DNA of 14,879 nucleotides from a bacterium (GTDB lineage Bacteria; 4484-113; JAGGVC01): assembly GCA_039961635.1 (NCBI GenBank), contig JABRWB010000050.1, positions 1 through 14,879 on the forward strand, written 5' to 3'. Position 1 is the first letter of the stretch, and the number at the start of each line of letters is the position of its first letter. The translations under genes and the position numbers were made by a program. The notes below the pieces were generated by a model. The model saw nothing but the letters and a program-made list of their open reading frames with translations, did no database searches and was not told where the DNA came from. Positions 6,026 through 12,508 of the stretch are shown piece after piece.

Positions 6026-7123
6026 ATGGACGCGGGCGGGCCGCTCGGCGCGGACGGGATAATCGTTGCAATTGAAACGAGCTTCGACGACTCGGCGATC
6101 GCGGCCGTCGACGCCGCGGGAACGATCCTTGCGGGTTATGTGGCGGGACGCGTCGAATTGCACCGGGAGTGGGGCGGGGTTGTGCCCGAAATCGCGGCCC
6201 GCAGCCACATAACCGACCTGCCCGCGCTGTACTTCGAGCTGAAGCGGCACATCGACACGAAGCGCATAAAGGCGGTTGCGGTAACGCGAGGGCCGGGGCT
6301 TGTCGGGAGCCTGCTTGTAGGAGTCAACTACGCGCAGGGACTGTCGCTCGGACTCGGCGTTCCCGTGATGGGATTGAACCATCTGGAAGGACATATCGTC
6401 AGCCCGTTTCTGGACGCGGGGGACGGAAATGCACGCCGGGGACGTATCATCGGCGAAATTCCTTTTCCACATATCGCTCTGGTGGTGTCCGGAGGAAACA
6501 CTCTGCTTGTGCGCGCCAATGCGCTGGGCGATTACACGACTCTTGGAGAAACGCTGGACGATGCGGGGGGGGAGCTGCTTGACAAGATCGCGGTCGCGCT
6601 CGGCCGCGATTATCCGGGCGGAGCAACTATCGAACGGCTCGCGGCGCATGCCGACGCGGAAAATCCGGACACGGCGCGCTGGCTTGCGCGGCACCAGCTT
6701 CCCGTGCCCATGAGGGAATCAAGAGACCTGAATTTCAGTTACAGCGGGCTTAAAACCGCGGCGCTGCGGCTGATGAAGGCGGAAAACATAACAGCGGGAC
6801 ATCCACTCGAACCCGCTTTTTGCCTAGCGCTGCAGAACGCGTTGAACGAATCGCTTTTCATAAAGGCAGCGGAAGCTTTAAGGGACAATCCCGACTGCAG
6901 AACGCTTACGCTGTCCGGCGGAGTGGCGGCAAACTCCGCGCTTTGCGCGAATTTCCGGTCTATGCTCGCTGAAAGCGGCGTCAACGTGCTCGTGCCGCAT
7001 AAGCCTCTGGCGGTGGACAACGCCGAGATGATGGCGTATCTGGCGTGGCTGATAATCTCCGCGCGGGGCGCAATTCCATTGGACGACGAGGAGCTGGATG
7101 CGGAGCCTGGATTGAGGCTTTAG
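6026..7123 (+). CDS. tsaD: tRNA N6-threonylcarbamoyladenosine synthase subunit TsaD
   Basis: A 365-residue Kae1/TsaD family protein, the catalytic subunit that with TsaB and TsaE transfers threonylcarbamoyl from its AMP adduct to A37 of ANN-decoding tRNAs. It shows the ASKHA nucleotide fold: IVAIETS at 13-19, the metal ligands H119 and H123 in NHLEGH, D331 in AVDNAEM, the loops VVSGGNT and GETLDDAGGELLDKIA, and LTLSGGVAANS. The motif that usually reads ETSCDET here reads ETSFDDS, so the Cys is Phe. The ATG directly abuts the recR stop, with GGAG six bases upstream, so the genes are cotranscribed. It converges with the alcohol dehydrogenase gene, nine bases away, and no terminator is visible between them. 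Confidence 0.96.
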   Translation: MDAGGPLGADGIIVAIETSFDDSAIAAVDAAGTILAGYVAGRVELHREWGGVVPEIAARSHITDLPALYFELKRHIDTKRIKAVAVTRGPGLVGSLLVGVNYAQGLSLGLGVPVMGLNHLEGHIVSPFLDAGDGNARRGRIIGEIPFPHIALVVSGGNTLLVRANALGDYTTLGETLDDAGGELLDKIAVALGRDYPGGATIERLAAHADAENPDTARWLARHQLPVPMRESRDLNFSYSGLKTAALRLMKAENITAGHPLEPAFCLALQNALNESLFIKAAEALRDNPDCRTLTLSGGVAANSALCANFRSMLAESGVNVLVPHKPLAVDNAEMMAYLAWLIISARGAIPLDDEELDAEPGLRL

Positions 7124-7132
7124 GGCCAAATC

Positions 7133-8140
7133 CTAGTTTGCCAGCACCATCCGGTAGCGCGCTTCATTGCGCCGCGTCTTGTCCACCGCGTAGTTGACCT
7201 CGCTCATCGGCACGGTCTCCGTCTTCGCGACTATCCCGTGCCTCGCGGAAAATTCGAGCATTTCGCGGATCAGTTTCGAGCCGCCTATCGCGCTGCCGCA
7301 GACTGACTTCCCTCCTACAATCAAATCAATTCCGTTAACTCCAATCGAGTTCTGGGAAGCGCCGAGGCAAATGAGCTTTCCCTTCGGGCGCAAAATCTTA
7401 ATGAACGAAGACCAATCGAGGTCGCCGGAAACCGTCGAAAGAATCGCGTCGTGCATTCCATTTTCCGCGTCGGCCCAACCTTCCTCGCCGGTCGCGACAA
7501 ACCGGTGCGCGCCGAATCCGTACGCTTCTTGTTCCTTCGCGCGTGTGCGCGAGAATGCGGTGACTTCGCATCCGAACGCCGCGGCAAACTGCACCGCGAG
7601 ATGCCCCAGCCCGCCGATGCCGACGACGCCGACTTTCATGTGCGGCTCGATGCCGTAATTCCGCAGCGGCGTGTAAACGGTTATTCCGCCGCATAACAGC
7701 GGCGCCGCGTTTTCGCTATCCAGCGCGTCTGGAATGGGAAACGCGAATCCCGCGTCCACGAAAAGCGACTTCGCGTATCCGCCGGGCCGCCCTACGCAGG
7801 TGGCCTGGTTTTCGCTGCAGTGCTGCTCCTCGCCAATGCTGCACCACTCGCATTGGTGGCAACTCCCCGCCTGCCAACCCACTCCGACGCGGTCGCCTTT
7901 CTTGAGGTGCGCGACCTCGTCTCCCAAGGCCGCGACTGTGCCGACGATTTCATGACCGGGGATCAGAGGCCATTCTTGCTCGCCCCAGTCGCCGTCTATC
8001 AAATGCACGTCGCTGTGACAGATTCCGCAATGCGTGATCGCGATCTCGATTTCGTGCGGCGCGAGTTTGGGTTTGTCGAACTTATGCGGAAGAAGCCGCC
8101 CCTTCGCCTCGAACGCGGCGTAACAATTTACTTTGACCAT
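7133..8140 (-). CDS. Zinc-dependent NADP(H) alcohol dehydrogenase (MDR family)
   Basis: A 335-residue medium-chain dehydrogenase of the cinnamyl-alcohol/YahK-type group, oxidising alcohols or reducing aldehydes. Catalytic zinc ligands are C38 (HCGICHSDVH), H63-E64 (PGHE) and C150 (LLCGGITVY). The structural zinc site is C94-C97-C100-C108. The Rossmann motif is GIGGLGH at 174-180, and the loop SRTR near 197-200 favours NADP(H) over NAD(H), by family knowledge. The exact substrate cannot be read. The SD AAGGAG sits 8 bases before the ATG. The gene starts 15 bases after the stop of the permease gene, so both are read from the promoter at 8724-8752. Confidence 0.92.
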   Translation of the reverse strand: MVKVNCYAAFEAKGRLLPHKFDKPKLAPHEIEIAITHCGICHSDVHLIDGDWGEQEWPLIPGHEIVGTVAALGDEVAHLKKGDRVGVGWQAGSCHQCEWCSIGEEQHCSENQATCVGRPGGYAKSLFVDAGFAFPIPDALDSENAAPLLCGGITVYTPLRNYGIEPHMKVGVVGIGGLGHLAVQFAAAFGCEVTAFSRTRAKEQEAYGFGAHRFVATGEEGWADAENGMHDAILSTVSGDLDWSSFIKILRPKGKLICLGASQNSIGVNGIDLIVGGKSVCGSAIGGSKLIREMLEFSARHGIVAKTETVPMSEVNYAVDKTRRNEARYRMVLAN

Positions 8141-8155
8141 TCAATCAACTCCTTG

Positions 8156-8653
8156 TCAAAGCTTGAACCTTCCGAACGCGAGCTGCGCCAGGAAACCCGC
8201 TACCGGAGGGAAAAAGAACGTGCAGGCCAGACGAACCAGGGTGAACCGCCAGCCGAGGATTCCGATTTCCATCGGCAGCCGGCCGACCGCCCACAGAGAC
8301 CATCCCGTAACGTACGCGACCAGCGTGCCCACGGACGCGCCGCTTTTGAGCAGCACGGCGACGATGGGCAGATTCACGTACGGGCCGCCGGGCGTGAGTC
8401 CGCCGGCGATCGTGCCCAGAATTATTCCGCGCCAACCGGATTCCTGACCTATCCACTTGGACAACGCGGCCGGCGAGATCAGCGATTGCACCATTCCGGC
8501 GACTATGAACGCGCAAACCAAAAGCGGCAGCACCTGCCAAGTCATTCCGAGTGCGGATTTGAGGCCGGCGACATGCTGGCCGCCTCCCTTCTGCCAGCCG
8601 ACGATTAGCAACACGACGGCAAGTATCGCCATGACTATGGTGGGGACAAGCAT
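8156..8653 (-). CDS. Half-size permease, ArsP_1/DUF318 (YraQ-like) family
   Basis: A protein of about 165 residues with four or so hydrophobic helices (PTIVMAILAVVLLIVGW, VLPLLVCAFIVAGMV, GIILGTIAGGLTPGGPYVN, LVRLACTFFFPPVAGFLA). The motif AGGLTPGGPYVNLPIVAVLLKSG matches the signature repeat of ArsP-type permeases, some of which export organoarsenicals. Full-length members have two such halves (around 300 residues); this one has a single half, so it may act as a dimer. Start is at 8653: GGAGGAA lies 7 bases upstream, and a longer frame to 8788 would include the promoter. It is the first gene of an operon with the alcohol dehydrogenase. The substrate is unknown. Confidence 0.78.
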   Translation of the reverse strand: MLVPTIVMAILAVVLLIVGWQKGGGQHVAGLKSALGMTWQVLPLLVCAFIVAGMVQSLISPAALSKWIGQESGWRGIILGTIAGGLTPGGPYVNLPIVAVLLKSGASVGTLVAYVTGWSLWAVGRLPMEIGILGWRFTLVRLACTFFFPPVAGFLAQLAFGRFKL

Positions 8654-8723
8654 CTGTGAGTTCCTCCGTTTATCCGCCAAGAAGGGCACCCGCGCCGCAC
8701 CCGCGAGTCTCGGCGCAGCCGCG

Positions 8724-8752
8724 AATATATTCACGCGCGAATGGCGTGTCAA
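8724..8752 (-). promoter_or_regulatory. Near-consensus sigma70 promoter for the permease-dehydrogenase operon
   Basis: On the minus strand TTGACA (8747-8752) and TATATT (8724-8729) are separated by exactly 17 bases. The predicted transcription start is near 8717, giving a leader of about 63 bases. The spacer contains CATTCGCGCGTGAA, which is loosely symmetric. A perfect 12-bp palindrome, CCGCCGCGGCGG (8758-8769), lies just upstream, between this promoter and the divergent one, and may be a regulator site. Confidence 0.8.
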
Positions 8753-8779
8753 GAAATCCGCCGCGGCGGCAGGCAATCC

Positions 8780-8788
8780 TGCTAACAT
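8780..8788 (+). promoter_or_regulatory. Extended -10 promoter for the SGNH-like gene
   Basis: TGCTAACAT (TG, one base, TAACAT) ends nine bases before the TTG start at 8798, so the transcript would begin only about three bases before the coding sequence. No SD and no -35 box are present. The geometry is the same as at the S24 repressor gene. Confidence 0.4.
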
Positions 8789-8797
8789 TGCCGCGTC

Positions 8798-9832
8798 TTG
8801 GGCTCGGCCAACTGGATTCTGATTGCGGCGGGCATTTGCCTGCTTTGCTGGATGTTAGTGCTGCTGCGCGCGGCCGCATTTGCCGCGCTGAATCTGCTCA
8901 TCGATCCTTTCGATCTTTACCACGGTCACGGACTTTCCCGCAGCCACCCCAATATCCGGCGCAAAAAGCTGGAAATGTTCGCGGAAATGCACACCGCTCC
9001 GGGAACACTGATTCTGGGCGCGTCGCGGTTGTACAACCTGGACCTGTCGGCTCGCGCAGAGTTTCCCGCGCCGGTATTCAATTTCAGCGTCACGGTCGCC
9101 CGTGCGGAAGACCTGTTGGCTCTATACAAAATCGCCGCCGCACCATTCGGAGCGCCGAAAACGCTTGTTATAGGGATTGCGCCGAACATGTTTCATCCCC
9201 GGCTTGGGATTGATTTGGAGGCGGTTGCCACCGGGCGGTTCAGAAAAATCCTGGAGGATGCCCGTGCAGTAAAACCCGATCCGTTTTGGCGGCAGAAGCT
9301 TCTGTTTTCGCGGGAGCAAGCCACCGCGTCCTGGAATGCGCTCGTGCGCACGGTCAAAAGGAGGTCGAGCGGGGGAGGCAAATTCCGGTGGCATCCGGAC
9401 GGTCACCTTGATTGGACGGCATCTCCCGAGCCTGCAAAGCGCGCAAACCGAATCGCTCGGCAGCTTTTTGATTACCCGCGCAAAGGGCTGGCTGTAAACA
9501 CTTTCACGGAAATTTGCCCGAAGCGCAAAAAAGCGATGGAGGAGCTGCTCGATTCGGCGCGAAATGACGGAGCGCTGATTCTGGTATACATCGCGCCCGA
9601 TCATCCGGAGCTTCTTGCGCGTTTGATGTCGCTGGGCGCCGGAAAAATATACGCGGAACTCGCCTGCTGGCTGCGCGCCTCCGTGGAAGCGCGCGGGGGA
9701 GTATTTTTGGATCTTTCCGGCGACGCGTCCGGGCTGTGGGAAAACGACTTCCGCGACGCGATCCACCTGACAAACGGGGGCCAGAAGGTGATTGCAGAGC
9801 TGCTGGCCTCCGCGATCAAAGACCGCCGCTGA
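8798..9832 (+). CDS. Membrane-anchored SGNH-hydrolase-like protein
   Basis: A 344-residue protein with one N-terminal membrane helix (about residues 5-35), then NLLIDPFDLYH, as in SGNH-fold proteins of envelope or exopolysaccharide loci. The probable catalytic residues are S76 in TLILGASRLYNLD (a GDS-like block I motif) and D320/H323 in FRDAIHLTNGG (block V). The central TLVIGIAPNMF segment also fits this family. It probably acts outside the membrane on an esterified polymer or lipid, but no substrate can be named. The TTG start is the only start codon between an in-frame stop at 8783 and the membrane helix; there is no SD. It is divergent from the permease operon and convergent with the DUF1801-like gene. 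Confidence 0.72.
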   Translation: MGSANWILIAAGICLLCWMLVLLRAAAFAALNLLIDPFDLYHGHGLSRSHPNIRRKKLEMFAEMHTAPGTLILGASRLYNLDLSARAEFPAPVFNFSVTVARAEDLLALYKIAAAPFGAPKTLVIGIAPNMFHPRLGIDLEAVATGRFRKILEDARAVKPDPFWRQKLLFSREQATASWNALVRTVKRRSSGGGKFRWHPDGHLDWTASPEPAKRANRIARQLFDYPRKGLAVNTFTEICPKRKKAMEELLDSARNDGALILVYIAPDHPELLARLMSLGAGKIYAELACWLRASVEARGGVFLDLSGDASGLWENDFRDAIHLTNGGQKVIAELLASAIKDRR

Positions 9833-9847
9833 TGCGACGGCAGTTTG

Positions 9848-10246
9848 CTAAATCCAGCCTTCCTTTTTGTAGATTTCGATTCCCTTTTTAATTATCGATT
9901 CGATTTCCGCGAGTATTTCCGGCGAACCGGTTGTTACGTTGAAGCAGGATTTCCCTTTGAGCATTTTGGAAAGCTCCGGTGAAAAATCGAATTCGTTCCT
10001 GTGCGAATAAACCGGCATGCTGTAAAAGCCAACGAAATGCTTCTGGGCGATTATCCCCGCGACATACGTCGGCTGCGGCTTCCTGCCCGCGAGCGCGACT
10101 TCCTTCTTGCCGTAAAGGTGGTAACCGGGCTTGTCACCCTTTGCCTGGCTTCCGGGAATCTTTTCGATTGCCGCAAGGCCATTCGAATGCTTGATAAGCA
10201 GCTTCTTGATTTTGCCGAATAATTCTTCGATATTTTCCTTGGTCAT
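9848..10246 (-). CDS. DUF1801/YdhG-like protein
   Basis: A protein of about 132 residues. Central YVAGIIAQKHFVGFYSMPVY and C-terminal LKGKSCFNVTTGSPEILAEIE...GIEIYKKEGWI match the DUF1801 fold (small alpha/beta, YdhG-like), whose members are mostly uncharacterised; the YdhG/frataxin-like fold suggests iron or ligand handling only by loose analogy. The start at 10246 is supported by GGGTGAT just upstream, fully complementary to the 16S anti-SD end; a longer frame reaches 10276. It is convergent with the SGNH-like gene (15 bases apart) and divergent from the small HTH gene. Confidence 0.7.
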   Translation of the reverse strand: MTKENIEELFGKIKKLLIKHSNGLAAIEKIPGSQAKGDKPGYHLYGKKEVALAGRKPQPTYVAGIIAQKHFVGFYSMPVYSHRNEFDFSPELSKMLKGKSCFNVTTGSPEILAEIESIIKKGIEIYKKEGWI

Positions 10247-10392
10247 TGATATCACCCAATCACATTCAAAAGGCAAATTTTCCCCGATGCATCTCCGCCG
10301 ACGGTGAGCTATTCAAATGCAAACCGGCAAGCGGAGAGGGTCATATCCGAAAGCCGACAACGAAACAGGCGCCCTCTTACCGCATCAGCATT

Positions 10393-10560
10393 ATGCAAGG
10401 TCTTGTTGCGATGACGATTGCTGCGGCGCGGTGCGGGCTCACATACAAGGGACTGCAAAGTGCAATTAGGAGAGGTAATTTAGTCGCGAAACGGGCTGGA
10501 TGGTCGGAAATGCTATACGTGGATTGCCGGAGTTTGGCCGCTTTTCTGCGCCGCCGATAG
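10393..10560 (+). CDS. Small excisionase/AlpA-like helix-turn-helix protein
   Basis: A 55-residue protein. MTIAAARCGLTYKGLQSAIRRGNLVAKRAG...YVDCRSLAAFLRRR follows the pattern of MerR-type winged-HTH excisionase-like proteins (HTH_17): an alanine-rich first helix, a recognition helix, 'RGxLxAxRxG', then a strand and a helix ending in 'LxxFL'. Such proteins bend DNA in excision or act as small regulators of mobile elements. The start is uncertain: ATGs exist at 10393 and 10414, neither with a good SD, and the frame is open back to 10246. It is next to the phage-like cluster, which fits a mobile-element origin. No integrase is in view. Confidence 0.55.
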   Translation: MQGLVAMTIAAARCGLTYKGLQSAIRRGNLVAKRAGWSEMLYVDCRSLAAFLRRR

Positions 10561-10754
10561 GGTCAGTTTTCAAATACGGGCACGCTAGAGGCCTCACAGG
10601 GCAAAACGACTTTCGGAAAGGGGCGATCCCTCGCAAAAAGCTAGTATTGATGCGGGCGGTGGCAAAAGTCCAGTGGTAGGATGCTCAAAGCCTCCATAAC
10701 ATTGAAATTTACCCCGGTTCCTGCAGCAAGGCGGGCGATTTAAGTGCCTTTTCA
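10561..10754. other. Intergenic stretch with no supported gene
   Basis: Between the HTH gene and the terminator I find no credible reading frame. GCGGGCG occurs at 10652 and 10731 in the same orientation. The stretch after the first copy (CCAGTGGTAGGATGC) resembles a tRNA D-arm, but the two GCGGGCG copies cannot pair as an acceptor stem, so this is at most a tRNA-like relic or an integration scar. Confidence 0.4.
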
Positions 10755-10789
10755 GAGCAAAAGCCCCCGCCGTTCTTTTCGACGGGGGC
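10755..10789 (-). terminator. Rho-independent terminator of the wall-hydrolase transcript
   Basis: On the minus strand GCCCCCGTCG, loop AAAAGAA and CGGCGGGGGC form a 10-bp stem with one G-U pair, followed by TTTTGCTCT. On the plus strand the same position is a C-A mismatch and no T-run follows, so it acts on leftward transcription from the CHAP gene, 60 bases after its stop. Confidence 0.82.
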
Positions 10790-10849
10790 CGGGACAAAAT
10801 TGGGAGATAATTGAGCACGAGCCAGGGGGGGAATGGCTGTGCTTTCTTG

Positions 10850-11497
10850 TTACACGTCGAAGCGCTCTTTCTCGCGCCTGACGAGTTCGTTCCAGTACTT
10901 CAGCTGCACATTGCCATCTCGCTCCTCCGGCCGCAGCTTGCCGAAAAGGTGCTCATAGCCGGCCTGCAAGATCGGGCGCGCAAGCTCCCAGGTGATTCTG
11001 ACCGGCTGCCGCTCCCCATACGTCAGGACAACGTCGTTGATATGGAGCTTACGATCCTTGACCAGCACGGCCCCGCCGTCGCGGGAGCCGGCGCCGTTGG
11101 TGTTGCCTTCGATCGTTCGAACCTTTCCGCCGCCGAGCGTATCGAGGATGAAGCCGATATGCGAGAAGTGAAATACGACGAGAGCGCCGGGCGGATATTC
11201 GTGATCGGCGTGTTCGCCCCTGCTTTTGATTATCCGGTCGTGTTCGCCTCCCCAGGCAGAATACGCGAATGCGAGCGCCGGATACTTGATCCCCTGGAAT
11301 GGATTCGCGACGCCCAACTCCTTGGCCGCCTGTGCAATGCAGAAGTAGACGAACGCGGCGCACCAGGGTGCGGGCTTGCTTATGCCCGCGGATTCCAAAA
11401 ACAATTTGACCTGCGGTCCCCAGTTCGAATTGGGCGGCTGCTCAACCACTGACTTGTTACGCCCCGCGACTTCGAGCGCCATTTCCATGAGAGTCAT
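10850..11497 (-). CDS. CHAP-type (TIGR02594-like) cell-wall hydrolase, endolysin-like
   Basis: A 215-residue protein of the NlpC/P60-CHAP cysteine peptidase/amidase group that cleaves peptidoglycan. The catalytic Cys is C46 in APWCAAFVYFC, His is H113 in FSHIGFIL, and a polar residue follows in IEGNTNG (E130/N132). The 'NxxWCAAFV ... HIGFIL ... GN' arrangement is that of phage-linked TIGR02594 hydrolases. An N-terminal helical part contains GPQVKLFLESAG. No signal peptide is visible, so export would need a holin or lysis, as for a phage endolysin. The ATG directly follows the stop of the upstream gene fragment (TGAATG), whose last codons form its SD (GGAGGTG). The C-terminal charged tail (about 190-215) is unassigned. 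Confidence 0.82.
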   Translation of the reverse strand: MTLMEMALEVAGRNKSVVEQPPNSNWGPQVKLFLESAGISKPAPWCAAFVYFCIAQAAKELGVANPFQGIKYPALAFAYSAWGGEHDRIIKSRGEHADHEYPPGALVVFHFSHIGFILDTLGGGKVRTIEGNTNGAGSRDGGAVLVKDRKLHINDVVLTYGERQPVRITWELARPILQAGYEHLFGKLRPEERDGNVQLKYWNELVRREKERFDV

Positions 11498-11782
11498 TCA
11501 AACCACCTCCATAATCGGAATATCCAAGGCCGTCGGCGATAGGCTATAAACGCGAAAGTCCGGGCGCTTCGCTTGCATCGTCCGGATCATCGCATCAACG
11601 ATCGGCACGTGCATCCAGGGGCCGCCCGGCCGGTAAAGGTTGGCCGAACCGTCGTAGTAGCCGTTCCCCTTCATGTCTATTCCTACACATACAACCGCCC
11701 GACAGCCTTTGTGGAATGCCAGCTGTAAAGCGCAACCGAAGATCGTCGCCCCGCCGCTTGTCAAGGGGTTTTTGAAGTTTGG

Positions 11783-11797
11783 GGAAAAATCTTTTCC
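11783..11797. promoter_or_regulatory. Operator-like inverted repeat in the repressor promoter
   Basis: GGAAAAATCTTTTCC consists of the perfect half-sites GGAAAA and TTTTCC around three bases. It ends six bases before the -10 box of the repressor gene, in the -35/spacer zone. A second, looser repeat (CCAG at 11796-11799, CTGG at 11808-11811) brackets the -10 box, and TTTGGGGA occurs at 11778 and 11818. This layout fits autoregulation by the S24 repressor and control of the divergent genes; binding is inferred. Confidence 0.5.
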
Positions 11798-11800
11798 AGG

Positions 11801-11809
11801 TGCTATACT
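11801..11809 (+). promoter_or_regulatory. Extended -10 promoter of the S24 repressor
   Basis: TGCTATACT (TG, one base, TATACT) ends nine bases before the TTG start. No good -35 box is present. The transcript would start about three bases before the coding sequence, leaving no room for an SD. Confidence 0.6.
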
Positions 11810-11818
11810 GGCCTTGGT

Positions 11819-12481
11819 TTGGGGATAGGCAAACGTATAAAGGAGCGGCGTCAATCCCTTGGCATGCGCCAGGAGGATCTGGCCGAAATCCTGGGATTGG
11901 CACCGCAAACAATTAGCGCTTGGGAGTCAGGCAGATCCGAGCCAATGTCGGATAAGATAGATGCGATTTCAGCCGCCTTGAAGGTTGAGCGCTCTTATCT
12001 TGAGCCTATTGCTGAATCGCTTCGCTCAGAAGTTTTAGACTCAATCGCGGAGCTTCGGGGCTTGGTGGAGAAAATGCAGTCCGGAAAGCCCGCTCGTCCG
12101 GAAGTGCCCCTTTATGCTTCGGTTGGCGCAACCACAGCCCCCGGCGAATCCAACGGCACGGCGGAACCTTTAGAGCGCTTGCCTGTCGGATATGATATTC
12201 TCGACTTGGATCCGGACGCGTTCGCGGTTCGCGTTTCAGGTGACTCTATGGCCCCAGAGATTGTCGAAGGGGATGTTTTGTTGTGTTCGCCCGCCGCGCC
12301 GGTAAAGACGGGCGATGTTGTTGTGGCGACCACGCCGGATGGCGACCTGGTGAAGCGGGTTAAGAAGCGGGTTCAGGGAATTGAGCTTCAGAGCGCCAAT
12401 GTCAAATACCCGCCGATTCGCCTTTGGGAAAACCACGGCGTGAAGATCGTCAAAGCGATCAGGCTGTGCCGGGAGTTGTAG
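11819..12481 (+). CDS. S24-peptidase transcriptional repressor (CI/LexA-like)
   Basis: A 220-residue phage-type repressor. Residues 3-58 form an HTH_3 DNA-binding domain (IGKRIKERRQSLGMRQEDLAEILGL, then APQTISAWESGRSEP). A charged helical linker follows (68-90), then an S24 self-cleaving peptidase domain with S143 in VSGDSM and K179 in DGDLVKRV, the Ser-Lys dyad. Such proteins repress until RecA-stimulated self-cleavage after DNA damage. The usual Ala-Gly cleavage bond is not obvious: the expected place reads YASVGATTAPG. The start is the TTG at 11819, because the HTH begins at once and a stop closes the alternative frame; there is no SD. It is divergent from the hydrolase cluster, and three co-directional genes follow with gaps of 27, 18 and 21 bases. 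Confidence 0.88.
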   Translation: MGIGKRIKERRQSLGMRQEDLAEILGLAPQTISAWESGRSEPMSDKIDAISAALKVERSYLEPIAESLRSEVLDSIAELRGLVEKMQSGKPARPEVPLYASVGATTAPGESNGTAEPLERLPVGYDILDLDPDAFAVRVSGDSMAPEIVEGDVLLCSPAAPVKTGDVVVATTPDGDLVKRVKKRVQGIELQSANVKYPPIRLWENHGVKIVKAIRLCREL

Positions 12482-12508
12482 GCCTGGAGAAATCCAAGGA
12501 GGTATGAA

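Larger units (their letters stand above)
11498..11818 (-). pseudogene. 3' remnant of an MptE-like/DUF115 gene
   Basis: The last ~90 codons read LTSGGATIFGCALQLAFHKGC, then VVCVGIDMKGNGYY, and end SLSPTALDIPIMEVV. This resembles the C-terminal half of MptE-like (DUF115) Rossmann proteins, which are found in phages and surface-glycan loci. Full proteins are usually 200 residues or more and begin well before the 'SGG' motif. Here the similar sequence stops about where the divergent repressor promoter begins, and the frame beyond that (to 11908) is merely the complement of the repressor coding sequence. A TTG at 11764 could start a short product but has no SD. I call it a 5'-truncated remnant, kept because its 3' end provides the SD of the wall-hydrolase gene. 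Confidence 0.55.

Noticed and set aside
5762-6694. Long minus-strand open frame opposite recR and tsaD
   Set aside because: It is arginine- and proline-rich shadow coding opposite two certain genes; no motif and no SD.
10645-10740. tRNA-Gly-like segment (GCGGGCG, then CCAGTGGTAGGATGC, then GGTTC)
   Set aside because: The 3' GCGGGCG is a direct, not complementary, copy, so no acceptor stem forms, and no anticodon or T-arm stem can be drawn.
10594-10818. Minus-strand 74-codon frame in the gap before the hydrolase terminator
   Set aside because: It runs through the terminator stem, has no SD and has no recognisable composition or motif.
10811-11452. Plus-strand frame opposite the CHAP hydrolase
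   Set aside because: The minus strand carries the Cys/His catalytic motifs and an ideal SD; the plus frame shows no family features.
11819-11908. Upstream extension of the MptE-like frame on the minus strand
   Set aside because: It is the complement of the repressor HTH codons; similarity to the MptE-like family begins only further inside.
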